A DNA stretch of 64,000 nucleotides from Streptacidiphilus sp. ASG 303 (GTDB lineage: Bacteria; Actinomycetota; Actinomycetes; Streptomycetales; Streptomycetaceae), in assembly GCF_020991365.1 (NCBI RefSeq), contig NZ_JAJLRA010000006.1:186001-250000 (forward strand), given 5' to 3'. The notes under the pieces were generated by a model. It worked only from the letters and a program-made list of their open reading frames with translations, was not told the DNA's origin and made no database searches. Shown piece after piece: positions 50,552-63,529 of the stretch. Positions within the stretch are counted from its first letter, which is position 1, and the number at the start of each line of letters is the position of its first letter. The position numbers and the translations under genes were made by a program.

Positions 50552-51229
50552 GTGACCGTACTCGTCATCGACGACCACCGACTCGTCGGCACCAGCCTGG
50601 TCCTCGCCCTGCGCGGACACGGGCTGGACGCCTGCACCGCCGTCGGCCGCACCCTCGCCGCCCTGCTCGACGAGGCGGCCGGGCTGCCCCCGGGCCTCGC
50701 CCTCCTGGACCTCGACCTCGGGCGCGGCGACGACGGCACCGAACTGGACGGCGTCGAACTGGTGGCCCCGCTCTGCGCGGCGGGCTGGACGGTGCTGGTG
50801 GTCACCGGCACCACCGACCGCGCCCGGATCGCCGCCGCGGTCTGCCGCGGCGCGGTGGGCTGGGTCGCCAAGTCCGCCCCCTTCGAGGACCTGGTCCGCA
50901 CCGCGCTCGACGCCGCGGCGGGCTTCCCGGTGCTCGCCCCCGCCGAGCGCGCCGAGCTGGTCGACCTGCACCGCCGCACCGTCGCCGACCGGCCCGCGGC
51001 GGGGGCCGCCGACCGGTCCCGCCTGCTGGAGCGCCTGACCCCGCGCGAGGCGGCGGTGCTGCGCGCCCTCGCGGAGGGCCGCCGGGCCCGGGCCATCGCC
51101 GAGGAGTCCTGGGTCGCGCTCTCCACCGTGCGCAGCCAGATCCGGTCGATCCTCGTCAAACTGGAGGTCAACTCCCAGCTGGAGGCGGCCGCCCTGGGCC
51201 GCGAGCTGTTCCCCCCGTCCCGGTCCTGA
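50552..51229 (+). CDS. NarL/LuxR-type response regulator
   Basis: 225 residues. Receiver domain: VLVIDDHRLVG (acidic pair), phospho-acceptor Asp in ALLDLDLGRGDDG, Thr in VVTGTT and Lys in VAKSAP. A GerE/LuxR HTH follows at the C-terminus: LTPREAAVLRALAEGRRARA, IAEESWVALSTVRSQIRSIL. The D-G-T-E-L insertion after the phospho-site is slightly long. GTG 50552 has GGGGAA nearby. It forms a two-component pair with the kinase upstream. Confidence 0.92.
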   Translation: MTVLVIDDHRLVGTSLVLALRGHGLDACTAVGRTLAALLDEAAGLPPGLALLDLDLGRGDDGTELDGVELVAPLCAAGWTVLVVTGTTDRARIAAAVCRGAVGWVAKSAPFEDLVRTALDAAAGFPVLAPAERAELVDLHRRTVADRPAAGAADRSRLLERLTPREAAVLRALAEGRRARAIAEESWVALSTVRSQIRSILVKLEVNSQLEAAALGRELFPPSRS

Positions 51230-51352
51230 CCCGTGCCGGCCGGACTGCCGGGGCGTCCCGGCCGCGGGGACCCCGCCCGGCGCACCCCCGGCGCATCCCC
51301 GGTGCACGTCCGGCCCGCCACCGGACGGACAGCGGGCCGGGCGGCTCCCCGC

Positions 51353-51379
51353 GCCGGGACCGGACGGACCGGTCCCGGC
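51353..51379. terminator. 11-bp hairpin between response regulator and glgB
   Basis: Arms 51353-51363 and 51369-51379 around loop acgga, between convergent genes. Confidence 0.7.
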
Positions 51380-51388
51380 ACAGGCGGC

Positions 51389-53758
51389 TCAGGCGGGCCG
51401 GAGCCAGATCGTCGCCAGCGGCGGCAGGACCAGCTCGGCGCTGACGTCGCGCCCGTGCCGGCTGTCGGCCTCGGCCTTGACCGGGTCCGGGTTGCCGACC
51501 CCGCTGCCGCCGTAGACGGCCGCGTCGGTGTTGAGCACCTCGGTCCACAGCCCGTGCGACCCGGCGGGGGCGTGCGGCAGCCCCACCCGGTAGCCCCGCC
51601 GGACGACGGGGGAGAGGTTGCTGACCATCACCAGCGGGTTCCCGGCGGTGTCGTGGCGGACGAAGGAGAAGACGTTGTCCTCGGCCGCGCCGCCGTCCAG
51701 CCAGGAGAAGCCCGCCGGGTCGGTGTCCCGCTCCCACAGGGCCGGGGTGTCCCGGTAGACCCGGTTGAGGGCGGCCACCAGCCGCTGCACGCCCCTGTGG
51801 TCCTCGGCGGCCGGCCACTTCTCGTCCAGCACCCACCACTGCGGCCCGGCGTCGTGGTCGAACTCGGAGCCCTGCGCGAACTCCTGCCCCATGAAGAGCA
51901 GCTGCTTGCCCGGGTGCGCCCACATGAAGGCGAGGTAGGCCCGCAGGTTGGCCCGCTGCTGCCACCAGTCGCCGGGCATCTTGGAGACGAGCGAGCCCTT
52001 GCCGTGCACCACCTCGTCGTGCGAGATCGGCAGGATGTAGTTCTCCGAGTAGGCGTACACCATCGAGAAGGTCATCTCGTTGTGGTGGTACCTGCGGTGC
52101 ACCGGGTCCTTGGACATGTACTCCAGGGAGTCGTGCATCCAGCCCATGTTCCACTTCAGGCCGAAGCCGAGGCCGCCGGTGCCGCCCGGGCCGACGGCGT
52201 GGGTGGGCCGGGTGACGCCGTCCCAGGCGGTGGACTCCTCGGCGATGGTGACCGCGCCGGGGCAGCGCCGGTAGACGGTCGCGTTCATCTCCTGGAGGAA
52301 GGCGACGGCGTCCAGGTTCTCCCTGCCCCCGTACTGGTTGGGGGTCCACTGCCCGTGCTCGCGCGAGTAGTCGAGGTAGAGCATGGAGGCCACCGCGTCC
52401 ACCCGCAGCCCGTCCACGTGGTACTCCTGGCACCAGAAGACGGCGTTGGCGACCAGGAAGTTGCGGACCTCGGTGCGGCCGTAGTCGAACTCCAGGGTCC
52501 CCCAGTCGGGGTGCTCGGCCCGCAGCGGGTCGGCGGGCTCGTACAGCGGCTCGCCGTCGTAGCGGGCCAGCGCGAAGTCGTCCTTGGGGAAGTGCGCCGG
52601 CACCCAGTCGACGATCACGCCGATGCCCGCCCGGTGCAGGGCGTCCACCAGGAACCTGAAGTCGTCGGGCCCGCCCATCCGGGCGGTCGGCGCGTAGTAG
52701 TAGGAGACCTGGTAGCCCCACGAGCCGCCGAAGGGGTGCTCCATCACCGGCAGGAACTCCACGTGGGTGAAGCCCAGCTCCTTCACGTACTCCGGCAGCG
52801 CCTCGGCGAGCTCCCGGTAGGAGAGCCCCGGCCGCCAGGACGGCAGGTGCACCTCGTAGACCGACATGGGCTCCCGGTGGTGCTGCCCGGCCTCCCGGGC
52901 GGCCATCCACTCCCCGTCGCCCCACGTGTACCGCGAGGTGTGCACGACCGACGCGGTGCCCGGCGGGCACTCGGCGGACTGCGCCAGCGGGTCGGCCTTC
53001 TGGATCAGCCGGCCGTCGCGGGTGCGGATCTCGTACTTGTACCGGGTGCCCTCGCCCATGCCGGGCACGAAGAGCTCCCACACGCCGGAGGCGCCCAGCG
53101 AGCGCATGGGGTGGCAGCAGCCGTTCCACCCGTTGAAGTCGCCGACGAGCCGCACGCCCACCGCGTTGGGCGCCCACACGGCGAAGGTCGTGCCGGTGAC
53201 GGTGCCGAACGCGCTCTCGTAGCTGCGGACGTGCGAGCCGAGGGCCTCCCACAGCTGCTCGTGCCGGCCCTCGCGGATGAGGTGCAGGTCGATCTCGCCG
53301 AGGCTGGGCAGGAAGCGGTAGCCGTCCTCCTGGACGTGCTCGGTGCCGCCGTAGGTCACCCGCAGCCGGTAGTCCGGGACGAGGTCCACCGGCAGCATGC
53401 CGGTGAACAGGCCGTCCCGCTGGTGGACCAGTTCCGCGCGGCCGATGGTCGTCTCCACCACGACCCGCTCGGCCATGGGCCGCAGCGCCCGGACCGCCAC
53501 CCCGCCCTGCACCGGGTGCGCCCCGAGGACGCCGTGGGGGTCGTGGTGGGCGCCGGAGACCAGCCGGTCGATCTCGCCGGGGGAGAGCGGCGCCTCCGGC
53601 AGCCGGATCGGCTCCGACTCCCGTCCGCCGCCGGCGGCGGACGGCCCGGCGGGCGCGTCCCCGGCGGGAGCGGACTCCGTATCGGGTCGGGGCGCCACCA
53701 CGGACGGCTGCTGCCGCTGGAGCTGCGAAGTCGGGCGGGTCGGGTCGGACGCGGTCAC
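51389..53758 (-). CDS. glgB: 1,4-alpha-glucan branching enzyme
   Basis: 789 residues. Introduces alpha-1,6 branches into alpha-glucan. A Pro/Ala-rich head (1-50) precedes N1/N2 carbohydrate-binding domains ([32 protein letters not shown]) and the GH13 barrel with Asp in [18 protein letters not shown], Glu in TIAEESTAW and Asp in [14 protein letters not shown]. The C-terminal beta domain ends [15 protein letters not shown] 53758 has GAGGAGG 8 nt upstream; the frame is open farther up only because of composition. It is the last gene of the glgE-treS-mak-glgB run. Confidence 0.96.
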   Translation of the reverse strand: MTASDPTRPTSQLQRQQPSVVAPRPDTESAPAGDAPAGPSAAGGGRESEPIRLPEAPLSPGEIDRLVSGAHHDPHGVLGAHPVQGGVAVRALRPMAERVVVETTIGRAELVHQRDGLFTGMLPVDLVPDYRLRVTYGGTEHVQEDGYRFLPSLGEIDLHLIREGRHEQLWEALGSHVRSYESAFGTVTGTTFAVWAPNAVGVRLVGDFNGWNGCCHPMRSLGASGVWELFVPGMGEGTRYKYEIRTRDGRLIQKADPLAQSAECPPGTASVVHTSRYTWGDGEWMAAREAGQHHREPMSVYEVHLPSWRPGLSYRELAEALPEYVKELGFTHVEFLPVMEHPFGGSWGYQVSYYYAPTARMGGPDDFRFLVDALHRAGIGVIVDWVPAHFPKDDFALARYDGEPLYEPADPLRAEHPDWGTLEFDYGRTEVRNFLVANAVFWCQEYHVDGLRVDAVASMLYLDYSREHGQWTPNQYGGRENLDAVAFLQEMNATVYRRCPGAVTIAEESTAWDGVTRPTHAVGPGGTGGLGFGLKWNMGWMHDSLEYMSKDPVHRRYHHNEMTFSMVYAYSENYILPISHDEVVHGKGSLVSKMPGDWWQQRANLRAYLAFMWAHPGKQLLFMGQEFAQGSEFDHDAGPQWWVLDEKWPAAEDHRGVQRLVAALNRVYRDTPALWERDTDPAGFSWLDGGAAEDNVFSFVRHDTAGNPLVMVSNLSPVVRRGYRVGLPHAPAGSHGLWTEVLNTDAAVYGGSGVGNPDPVKAEADSRHGRDVSAELVLPPLATIWLRPA

Positions 53759-53773
53759 GGCCGATGCCTCCTC

Positions 53774-53877
53774 GGGCGGGTCGGTGTCGCGGGGTTCGGG
53801 TCGCGCGGGTCGGTGTCGCGGGGTTCGGGTCGCGGGGGTTCGGGTCGCGCGGGTCGGTGTCGCGGGGGTTCGGGTCA
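53774..53877. repeat. 29-nt tandem repeats between mak and glgB
   Basis: Three near-identical 29-nt units (core gcgggtcggtgtcgcgg) plus a 15-nt partial unit directly upstream of the glgB ribosome-binding site. Confidence 0.8.
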
Positions 53878-53967
53878 CGGGGCGCGGGCCGCCGGGGCGG
53901 CCCGCCGGTCGGGCGTGGGGTGTCGGGTCCGCGGGCGGGCCGGCTCCGGGGAACCGGCCCGCTGCCG

Positions 53968-55539
53968 TCACGCCGGGGCGGCGCCCGCGGCGAGGCGGCG
54001 GACGGCGGACATCGGGATGGGCAGCCAGTCGGGCCGGTGCCGGGCCTCGTACACGACCTCGTACACGGCCTTGTCGATCTCGAAGGCCCGCATCAGCGCC
54101 GGGTCGGTGCGCGGGTCCTCGCCGCCGCCCGCCGCGTACCCGGCGCAGAAGGCCGCCCGGTTGCGGACCGCCCAGGCGGTGGCCAGCCGCGCCAGGTGGT
54201 CGCGGTCGGCGGACTGGCGGCCGCCGCCGCGCGGGTCGGGCACGGTCGCGGGCTGCTCGGCGAGCAGGTGGGCGGCCGCGTAGTCGAAGGAGCGCAGCAT
54301 CGCCGCCACGTCCTGCACGGCGGGCCGCAGCCGGCGCCGCTCGGCGAGGGTCTTGGCGGGCTCGCCCTCGAAGTCCAGCAGCACCCAGCCGTCGGCGGTC
54401 CGCATGGACTGGCCGAGGTGCAGGTCGCCGTGGATGCGCTGGATGCGCAGCGGGCGCCCGTCGCGGCCCGGGTCGGCCAGGGCCCGGAAGGCGTCCTGGA
54501 GGGCGGGCCGGTAGGGCAGCAGGTCGGGCACGGCCACGGTGGCCGCGTCCAGCCGCCGGGCCATGGCGGCGGCCAGCTGGTCGGTCTGCGCCCGGTCGAG
54601 GACGCCGACGGGCAGGGTGCGGGCGAGGGCCAGGTGGACCTCGGCGGTGGCCCGGCCCAGCAGGAACGCCTCGGCGGAGAAGTTGCCGCTGACGTGGTCG
54701 GCGGGCCGCCCGTCGCGGCCGCTGGACCACTCCGGCTCGGTGCACAGCCGCTGCACGTGCTCCAGGGCCAGCTCCCAGCCGTCGCGGGCGCCCGCCAGGA
54801 ACTGCTGGAGCAGGCCCAGGGTGGCCGGGTCGGAGTCGCCGCTGCCGGCCAGCCGCGTCTCGAACCAGGCGGCCGGGCGGGGGATGCGGGTGGACCCGGC
54901 CCGGGCGAGGGCCAGCGACAGCTCCAGGTCGGGGTTGACGCCGGGGCTGACCCGCCGGAAGAGCTTGAGGATCAGGGCGTTGCCGTAGACCAGCGAGGTG
55001 TTGCTCTGCTCGGCGGTGACGGCCCGGCCGACGAGTCCGGCCGGGATCTGCGCGCCGGGCAGCCGCCGGAACGCCAGCGGGCCCACGTCGCCCGGCTCGG
55101 CGAACCGGGTGAGCAGCCAGCGGGTGAGGTCGGTGTCGTGGGCCCCGTCGTAGACGACGGTGCCGTCGTAGGGGCCTCCGGAGAGGCGGCCGATGACGGC
55201 GCCGCCGAGCCGCCCCGGCAGTTCGGCGCCGGCGGCCAGCAGCAGCTGGTAGACGTCCGCGGTGGACTGGTCGTCGCCGCCCGTGCGCTGTTCGACCCGC
55301 AGCAGCAGGTGGACGAGGGCGGGGTCGCCCTCCAGCAGGAGGGTGGCGCCGATCGGTGTGATCCCGGTGACCGGCCGCCCCTTGCCGGCGAACCAGCGCT
55401 GACCGGGCAGCCAGGACTGCAGCAGCGGCAGTGCTGCTTCGACCAGGGCGTCGGTTCCGGCACGGGTGCCTGGACGGGCCGCGGGGCCGCTGCGCGGTCC
55501 GCTGTTGACGGTGGCTCGAGACCGGGAGGTGTCCGACAT
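53968..55539 (-). CDS. mak: Maltokinase
   Basis: 523 residues. Phosphorylates maltose to maltose 1-phosphate, the GlgE substrate. The aminoglycoside-phosphotransferase-like fold shows [11 protein letters not shown] in the N-lobe, the catalytic loop [12 protein letters not shown] (Asp and downstream residues) and the metal-binding DFE in [20 protein letters not shown]. The first 28 residues are flexible. ATG 55539 has GGGAG close upstream. It is separated by 231 bp from treS with a small hairpin in between, so it may have partly independent expression. Confidence 0.94.
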   Translation of the reverse strand: MSDTSRSRATVNSGPRSGPAARPGTRAGTDALVEAALPLLQSWLPGQRWFAGKGRPVTGITPIGATLLLEGDPALVHLLLRVEQRTGGDDQSTADVYQLLLAAGAELPGRLGGAVIGRLSGGPYDGTVVYDGAHDTDLTRWLLTRFAEPGDVGPLAFRRLPGAQIPAGLVGRAVTAEQSNTSLVYGNALILKLFRRVSPGVNPDLELSLALARAGSTRIPRPAAWFETRLAGSGDSDPATLGLLQQFLAGARDGWELALEHVQRLCTEPEWSSGRDGRPADHVSGNFSAEAFLLGRATAEVHLALARTLPVGVLDRAQTDQLAAAMARRLDAATVAVPDLLPYRPALQDAFRALADPGRDGRPLRIQRIHGDLHLGQSMRTADGWVLLDFEGEPAKTLAERRRLRPAVQDVAAMLRSFDYAAAHLLAEQPATVPDPRGGGRQSADRDHLARLATAWAVRNRAAFCAGYAAGGGEDPRTDPALMRAFEIDKAVYEVVYEARHRPDWLPIPMSAVRRLAAGAAPA

Positions 55540-55713
55540 GGCTCCCTTTCCCCGGATGAGACGGTATGCCCGGCTCGGGTGGGTTAGCCGGATTTGCCAG
55601 TCTTCCGGATTTCAGCGGCGCGGCGGCTCCGGCACGCGGTCCGGGACCGCATGTCACGCCTTGGGCGGGTGTGGTGGGTTCCTGGTATGTCTCCGTACGG
55701 TGGTGCGGTGGGC

Positions 55714-55746
55714 CCTCCCGGCACGGCCCGTCGCCGCGCCGGGAGG
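55714..55746 (-). terminator. Hairpin between treS and mak
   Basis: 9-bp stem (55714-55722 with 55738-55746), 15-nt loop, in the 231-bp gap. Could reduce read-through from treS into mak. Confidence 0.4.
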
Positions 55747-55770
55747 CCCCGCGGTCCGGGGTCCGCCGGG

Positions 55771-57470
<1,700 letters not shown>

Positions 57471-57474
<4 letters not shown>

Positions 57475-59966
57475 TCTGCGGTCCTCCGAACCGTGAGGAT
57501 GTGCGCCGGCTGCTGGGACGGGTCGAGCCGGACGTAGTTGTGCTGACCCCAGCGATACGTGGCACCGGTGAGCTCGTCGCGCACCGTCAGGTGGTCGTGC
57601 CACTCCAGCCCGAGTGCGGGCAGGTCCAGGGAGACGGTCGCCTCCTGCGCGTGGTGGGGGTCGAGGTTGACCACCACCAGCACGGCGTCGTCGTGGTCGG
57701 ACGGGGCCCCGGCGCCGCCGACCCCGGCGCCCGTGGTGCGCTTGGAGAAGGCCAGCACGGAGTCGTTGTCCGCGTGGTGGAAGCGGATGTTGCGCAGCTC
57801 GCGCAGCGCCGGGTGGCGCCGGCGCAGCCGGTTGAGCGCGGTGATCAGCGGGGCCAGGGTGCGGCCCTCGGCCTCGGCGGCGGCCCAGTCGCGCGGCCGC
57901 AGCTGGTACTTCTCCGAGTCCAGGTACTCCTCCGACCCCGGCCGCACGGCGGTCCCCTCGTACAGCTCGTAGCCCGCGTACACCCCCCAGGAGGGCGAGA
58001 GGGCGGCGCCCAGCACCGCCCGCAGCGCGAAGGCCGCCGGGCCGCCGTGCTGCAGCACGGCGTGCAGGATGTCCGGGGTGTTCACGAAGAAGTTCGGCCG
58101 CATGTAGGAGGCCGCCTCCCCGCTCAGCTCGGTCAGGTACTCCGTCAGCTCCTGCTTGCCGTTGCGCCAGGTGAAGTAGGTGTACGACTGGTGGAAGCCG
58201 ATCTTGCCCAGGGTGTGCATCATCGCGGGGCGGGTGAACGCCTCGGCGAGGAAGAGCACGTCCGGGTCGGTGCGGGCGATGTCGGCCAGCACCCGCTCCC
58301 AGAAGAGCACCGGCTTGGTGTGCGGGTTGTCCACGCGGAAGATGCGCACGCCGTGGTCCATCCAGAAGCGCAGCACCCGCAGCGTCTCGCGGACCAGGCC
58401 GTCGAAGTCCCGGTCGAAGTCGATCGGGTAGATGTCCTGGTACTTCTTCGGGGGGTTCTCCGCGTAGGCGATGGAGCCGTCGGCGCGGTGCCGGAACCAC
58501 TCCGGGTGCTTCTCCACCCACGGGTGGTCCGGCGAGCACTGGAGCGCGAAGTCCAGCGCCACCTCCATGCCCAGCTCCCGGGCGCGGGCGGTGAAGGCGT
58601 CGAAGTCCTCGATCGTGCCCAGGTCCGGGTGGACCGCGTCGTGGCCGCCCTCGGGCGAGCCGATCGCCCATGGCGAGCCCACGTCGTGCGGGCCCGCGGT
58701 CAGCGTGTTGTTGGGGCCCTTGCGGAACGCCCGGCCGATCGGGTGGATCGGCGGCAGGTACACGACGTCGAAGCCCATCTCCGCGACGGCCGGCAGCCGC
58801 TCCGCGGCGGTGCGCAGCGTGCCGCTGCGCGGCGGCTCCAGCCCGGCCGGGTCGACGACCGCGCCCTCGGAGCGCGGGAAGAACTCGTACCAGGAGCCGA
58901 ACAGCGCCCGCGGGCGGTCCACCTGCAGCGGCAGCGGCCGCGAGGAGGTCACCAGCTCCCGCAGCGGGTGGCGGACCAGGACGGCGGCGACCTCGGCGGA
59001 GACCGCCGCGGCCAGCCGGGTCATCGGGGGCAGCCCGGAGTCGCGCAGCGCGGTGACGGCGGCGAGCACCGCGGCCCGGCCGTCGTCCTCGGGCACGCCC
59101 GCGGCGGCCCGCTCCAGCAGCAGGGCGCCCTCCTCCAGCACCAGCTCGGTGTCCATCCCCACGGGGATCTTCACCTTGGCGTGGTGCCGCCAGGTCTCCA
59201 CCGGGTCGCTCCACGCCTCCACCGCGTACGTCCACAGGCCCTCGCCGGTGGGCGTCACGTCGGCGCCCCACCGGTCGGTGCCGGGGGCGAGCTCGCGCAT
59301 GGGCGTCCAGGGCCCGGCCTGGCCGTTGGGGCCGCGCAGCACCACGTTCGCGTTGACCGCGTCGTGGCCCTCGCGGAACACCGTGGCCGTCACGGGGAAG
59401 GTCTCGCCCGCCACCGCCTTGGCGGGGCGGCGGCCGCAGTCGACCAGCGGCCGCACGTCCAGGACGGGGATGCGCCCCACCATGGTGCCGCCGTCCGCTG
59501 TGCCGCCCGCCGGGGCCGCCGCCTGTGCCACCGCCGGGGCGGCGGGGCGCCGGGCGGGGGCCTTCTTCGCCGCGGGCCGCTTCGCCGGGGCCTTCTTCGC
59601 CGGGGCCTTCTCGGCCGTCTTCCTCACCGCCGTCTTCCTCACCGCCGCCTGCTTCGCGGCGGCCCTCCCCGCGGGGGCCTCCCCCGCAGAGGTCTTCTCG
59701 GAGGGGGTCTTCTTCGCAGCCGTCTTCTTCGCCACCGGTGTCTTCTCCGCAGCCGTCGCCGTCGCCGTCTTCCGCGTCCCGGCGGCGCCCACCGGGGCGC
59801 CCGCCGTCTCCGCGGCCTTCAGGGCCGGAACCGTCCCCCCGGACGGAGGCGCCTGCTGCGCCGGCACCGCGGGGGTCTGGTCGGCCTGCGGAACCCGTCC
59901 GGTGGTGCGGCCGGAGGTCTCCGGCGGGGTCGTGGGGACGGACGGTGTCCGCTTCTCGTCGTGCAT
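57471..59966 (-). CDS. glgE: Alpha-1,4-glucan:maltose-1-phosphate maltosyltransferase with Lys/Ala-rich N-terminal tail
   Basis: 831 residues. Elongates alpha-1,4-glucan from maltose 1-phosphate. The enzyme part starts near residue 162 ([20 protein letters not shown]) and is the usual length (about 670). Catalytic Asp lies in [15 protein letters not shown] and acid Glu in [15 protein letters not shown]. Residues 1-161 are extra: a Pro/Thr-rich part, then a Lys/Ala/Pro tail of histone-H1/HU-like AKKTP, AVRKT and KKAPAKR repeats. ATG 59966 has AGGAG 7 nt upstream, while the internal ATG at codon 162 has none, so the tail should be translated. First gene of the operon. Confidence 0.93.
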
Positions 59967-60692
59967 GGCGAAGCTCCTGCCCGCGATCGGCGGCAGCTCC
60001 CACCGCGGGGCCCACCGCGTCCGGAACGGGGCGGCGGGGCCGGGAGGAGTACCGGGAGGACTGGTTTCGGGACGAAGGACCGGATGCGGTTGCGGTCCCG
60101 GAGAGCCTTCCCCCGCCTCTCCGTCCGGCAACCTGTCGGCGGCCGGGCCCCCGGCCGCGCGCCCCCGGCGGGGGCCGGACGCACTCCGGCGCACGCTCCG
60201 GTCGGGAGCGCCCCGACAGCCGTCCCGGAGGGTGGTCCGGACGGGCAGCCGTACCCGACTCGAGAACGAGCGCGCACGGAGCGAGGACACGCAGACATCA
60301 GCCACCGGTGATCATGTCGACGCGGAAGCGGATCCGGGCGGGAGCGAGGGGGAGGAACAGGGGAAACGGGAAACAGGGACATCCGGGCACGGAGCCCCGA
60401 CGGAACCGGCGTCCGGCCGGACCTCCGCGGGGAGCCTTCGCCCCGCACGCATCCTCGCACCGGCGTCCGCCGCCACGCAGCAGTTTGGTCCTGTCTGCGG
60501 CGTGTCTCGGCCGCAGCCGGACGCTCCGGGCGGACCCCCGCGCGCCCGGCGCGCGGACGGAGCAGACCGCGCGCCCCCTGCGCCGCCGCGTGCGGCCCCG
60601 CGCCCGCAGTGATCTCCGACGCTGGGCCGAACGGCCCCCGGACGACGAGTTGACGCTGCCCGCGCGCCACCCCCGCGGCTAGGCTTCCGAGG
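59967..60692. other. Divergent region, glgE / glgP
   Basis: 726 bp, no supported ORF despite long open frames caused by composition. Holds the promoters of both operons. A TTGACG near 60651 is 24 nt from the glgP -10 box, too far for a normal -35. No strong palindrome was found. Confidence 0.5.
60680..60685 (+). promoter_or_regulatory. -10 box TAGGCT, leaderless glgP start
   Basis: TAGGCT, 7 nt, GTG 60693. Same hexamer and spacing as at the cobalamin adenosyltransferase gene. Confidence 0.6.
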
Positions 60693-63395
60693 GTGAAGGC
60701 AATCCGCAGATTCACAGTCCGCACCGTCCTGCCCGAGCAACTCCAGCCGCTGCACGACCTCGCTCTCAACCTGCGGTGGTCCTGGCACCCGGAGACCCGG
60801 GAACTCTTCCGCTCCGTGGACCCTGAGGTCTGGGAGGCCACCGGCGAGGACCCGGTCCGCCTCCTCGGCGAGGTCCCCGCGGCCAGGCTGGCGGCCCTCG
60901 CCGCCGACCGGCGCTTCCTGCGCCGCCTCCACGACACCGCCGACGAGCTCCACGACTACCTCACCGGCCCCCGCTGGTACCAGGGCGCCCCGCCCGGCAC
61001 CGACGGCGAGCCGCTCCCCGCCGCCGTCGCCTACTTCTCCCCCGAGTACGGGATCGCCGCCGCCCTGCCGCAGTACTCCGGCGGCCTCGGCATCCTCGCC
61101 GGCGACCACCTCAAGGCCGCCAGCGACCTCGGCGTGCCCATCGTCGGCGTCGGCCTGTTCTACCGGCACGGGTACTTCCGCCAGTCCCTCTCCCGGGACG
61201 GCTGGCAGCAGGAGCGCTACCCGCTGCTCGACCCCAACGAACTCGCCGTCAGCCTCCTCCGCGAGCCCGACGGCAGCCCCTGCCGCGTCGTCCTCACCCT
61301 GCCCGGCGGCCGTCGGCTGCACGCCCACATCTGGAAGGCCCAGGTGGGACGCGTGCCGCTGCTGCTCCTCGACTCCGACATCGAGGAGAACTCCGCCGCC
61401 GAGCGCGACGTCACCGACCGCCTCTACGGCGGCGGCAGCGAGCACCGGCTGCTCCAGGAGATGCTGCTCGGCATCGGCGGCGTCCGCGCCGTCCGCACCT
61501 TCTGCCGCCTCACCGGCCACCCCGAGCCCGAGGTCTTCCACACCAACGAGGGCCACGCCGGCTTCCTCGGCGTGGAGCGCATCAGCGAACTCGCCCACGG
61601 CACCGGCCTCGACTTCGACGCCGCCCTGGAGGCGGTCCGCGCCGGCACCGTCTTCACCACCCACACGCCCGTCCCGGCGGGCATCGACCGGTTCGACCGC
61701 GACCTGGTCGCCCGCCACTTCGGCGGCGACGCGGCCCTGCCCGGCGTCCCCGCCGACCGGGTCCTCGCGCTCGGCGCCGAGTCCTGGGAGGGGGGCGACC
61801 CCCGCCTGTTCAACATGGCCGCGATGGGCCTGCGCCTGGCCCAGCGCGCCAACGGCGTCTCCACCCTCCACGGCGAGGTCAGCCGCCGGATGTTCAACGG
61901 CCTGTGGCCGGGCTTCGACGCCCCGGAGGTGCCCATCACCTCCATCACCAACGGCGTCCACGCCCCCACCTGGATCGACCCCGCCGTGGTCCGGCTGGGC
62001 GCCCGCGAGATCGGCGCCGCCCACGCCGAGAACGCCATGATCACCGGCGAGGCCAAGCGCTGGCACGGCGTCGAGGCCATCGCCGACGCCGACATCTGGG
62101 AGCTGCGCCGCGCCCTGCGCGCCCAGCTCGTCGACGAGGCCCGCCGCCGGCTGCGCACCTCCTGGCGGCAGCGCGGCGCCGGCGACGCCGAACTCGGCTG
62201 GACCGAGTCCGCGCTCGACCCCGACGTCCTCACCATCGGCTTCGCCCGCCGGGTGCCCTCCTACAAGCGGCTCACCCTGATGCTGCGCGACCCCGAGCGG
62301 CTGCGCCGCCTGCTGCTCCACCCCGAGCGGCCGGTGCAGATCGTCATCGCCGGCAAGGCCCACCCGGCCGACGACGGCGGCAAGCGGCTCATCCAGGAGA
62401 TGGTCCGCTTCTCCGACGACCCCGCGGTGCGCCACCGCATCGTCTTCCTGCCCGACTACGACATGGCCATGGCGCAGCACCTCTACCCCGGCTGCGACGT
62501 CTGGCTCAACAACCCCCTCCGCCCGCTGGAGGCCTGCGGCACCTCCGGGATGAAGGCCGCCCTCAACGGCTGCCTCAACCTCTCGGTGCTCGACGGCTGG
62601 TGGGACGAGTGGTTCGACGGGTCCAACGGCTGGGCGATCCCCACCGCCGAGGGCACCGGCGTGGGCGGCAACGTCCACGGCGCCGGCATGACCGGCGGCC
62701 AGGGCATCGACGCCGACCGCCGGGACGACCTGGAGGCCTCGGCGCTGTACGACCTGATCGAGCACCAGGTCGCCGCCCGCTTCTACGACCGCGGGCCCGG
62801 CGGGCTGCCGCACCGCTGGATCGAGATGGTCCGCCACACCCTGGTCCACCTCGGCCCCAAGGTGCTCGCCGGGCGCATGGTCCGCGAGTACGTCGACCGG
62901 CTCTACGCCCCCGCCGCGGCCGCCCAGCGGCGCCTCGCCGGGACGGTCCCCGACGGGGAGGCGTACTCCGGCGCCCGCGAGCTCGCCGGCTGGAAGTCCC
63001 GCGTGCGGGAGGCCTGGTCGGCGGTCCGGGTGGAGCACGTGGAGGCCGGGGGACCCGCCGACGCCCCCGAACTCGGCTCCACCCTCGCGCTGCGGGTCCA
63101 GGTCGCGCTCGGCGCGCTGGAGCCGTCGGACGTGGACGTCCAGGTGGTCGCCGGCCGGGTCGACGACAGCGACCGCATCACCGACGCGGCCGTCGTCTCG
63201 CTCAAGCCCTCCGGCAGGCCCGGCCTCGACGGCCGCTGGCTCTACGAGGGACCGCTGGAACTCGCCCGCACCGGCCCCTTCGGGTACACCGTTCGGGTGC
63301 TTCCCTCGCACCCCCTGCTGGCCTCCACCGCCGAGCTCGGGCTCGTCGCCGTCCCGCCGGAGTCGGCGGGCATGGACGCCGGCCTGCTGCGCTGA
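60693..63395 (+). CDS. glgP: Alpha-glucan (glycogen/maltodextrin) phosphorylase
   Basis: 900 residues. Releases glucose 1-phosphate from alpha-glucan. It belongs to the shorter actinobacterial/archaeal GT35 group: N-terminal DUF3417-type segment (LHDLALNLRWSWHPETRELF), YFSPEYGIAAALPQYSGGLG, HTNEGHAGFLGVERISELAH, THTPVPAGIDRF, and the PLP-lysine motif EACGTSGMKAALNGCLNLSV. Divergent from the glgE operon, so synthesis and breakdown can be controlled oppositely. GTG 60693 fits the family start and the -10 box spacing. Confidence 0.95.
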   Translation: MKAIRRFTVRTVLPEQLQPLHDLALNLRWSWHPETRELFRSVDPEVWEATGEDPVRLLGEVPAARLAALAADRRFLRRLHDTADELHDYLTGPRWYQGAPPGTDGEPLPAAVAYFSPEYGIAAALPQYSGGLGILAGDHLKAASDLGVPIVGVGLFYRHGYFRQSLSRDGWQQERYPLLDPNELAVSLLREPDGSPCRVVLTLPGGRRLHAHIWKAQVGRVPLLLLDSDIEENSAAERDVTDRLYGGGSEHRLLQEMLLGIGGVRAVRTFCRLTGHPEPEVFHTNEGHAGFLGVERISELAHGTGLDFDAALEAVRAGTVFTTHTPVPAGIDRFDRDLVARHFGGDAALPGVPADRVLALGAESWEGGDPRLFNMAAMGLRLAQRANGVSTLHGEVSRRMFNGLWPGFDAPEVPITSITNGVHAPTWIDPAVVRLGAREIGAAHAENAMITGEAKRWHGVEAIADADIWELRRALRAQLVDEARRRLRTSWRQRGAGDAELGWTESALDPDVLTIGFARRVPSYKRLTLMLRDPERLRRLLLHPERPVQIVIAGKAHPADDGGKRLIQEMVRFSDDPAVRHRIVFLPDYDMAMAQHLYPGCDVWLNNPLRPLEACGTSGMKAALNGCLNLSVLDGWWDEWFDGSNGWAIPTAEGTGVGGNVHGAGMTGGQGIDADRRDDLEASALYDLIEHQVAARFYDRGPGGLPHRWIEMVRHTLVHLGPKVLAGRMVREYVDRLYAPAAAAQRRLAGTVPDGEAYSGARELAGWKSRVREAWSAVRVEHVEAGGPADAPELGSTLALRVQVALGALEPSDVDVQVVAGRVDDSDRITDAAVVSLKPSGRPGLDGRWLYEGPLELARTGPFGYTVRVLPSHPLLASTAELGLVAVPPESAGMDAGLLR

Positions 63396-63410
63396 CGCAC
63401 CCCCTCCCGA

Positions 63411-63442
63411 GCGCCCCCCGTCCCCACTCGGGCGGGGGGCGC
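63411..63442 (+). terminator. Hairpin terminator after glgP
   Basis: 10-bp stem (63411-63420 with 63433-63442), 12-nt loop, starting 16 nt after the stop codon. Confidence 0.7.
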
Positions 63443-63456
63443 CCGTGCGCCTGTGG

Positions 63457-63462
63457 TTAGGA
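63457..63462 (+). promoter_or_regulatory. Possible -10 box TAGGAT for the WXG100-like gene
   Basis: TAGGAT lies about 70 nt upstream of GTG 63530; the T-run gttttt follows. No clear -35. Confidence 0.35.
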
Positions 63463-63529
63463 TGGCACGCGTTTTTCCCGGCCCGTCCACGGCGCCGGGC
63501 CTGCCGCCGACCACACCGAGGGGGAACGG

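Noticed and set aside
53774-53877. CRISPR-like or iteron array upstream of glgB
   Set aside because: 29-nt units are directly adjacent with no unique spacers and no origin-associated genes nearby; a minisatellite is the simpler reading.
59967-60692. A coding gene between glgE and glgP
   Set aside because: Open frames here have no start with a ribosome-binding site and no recognisable protein; third-position GC bias does not favour one frame.
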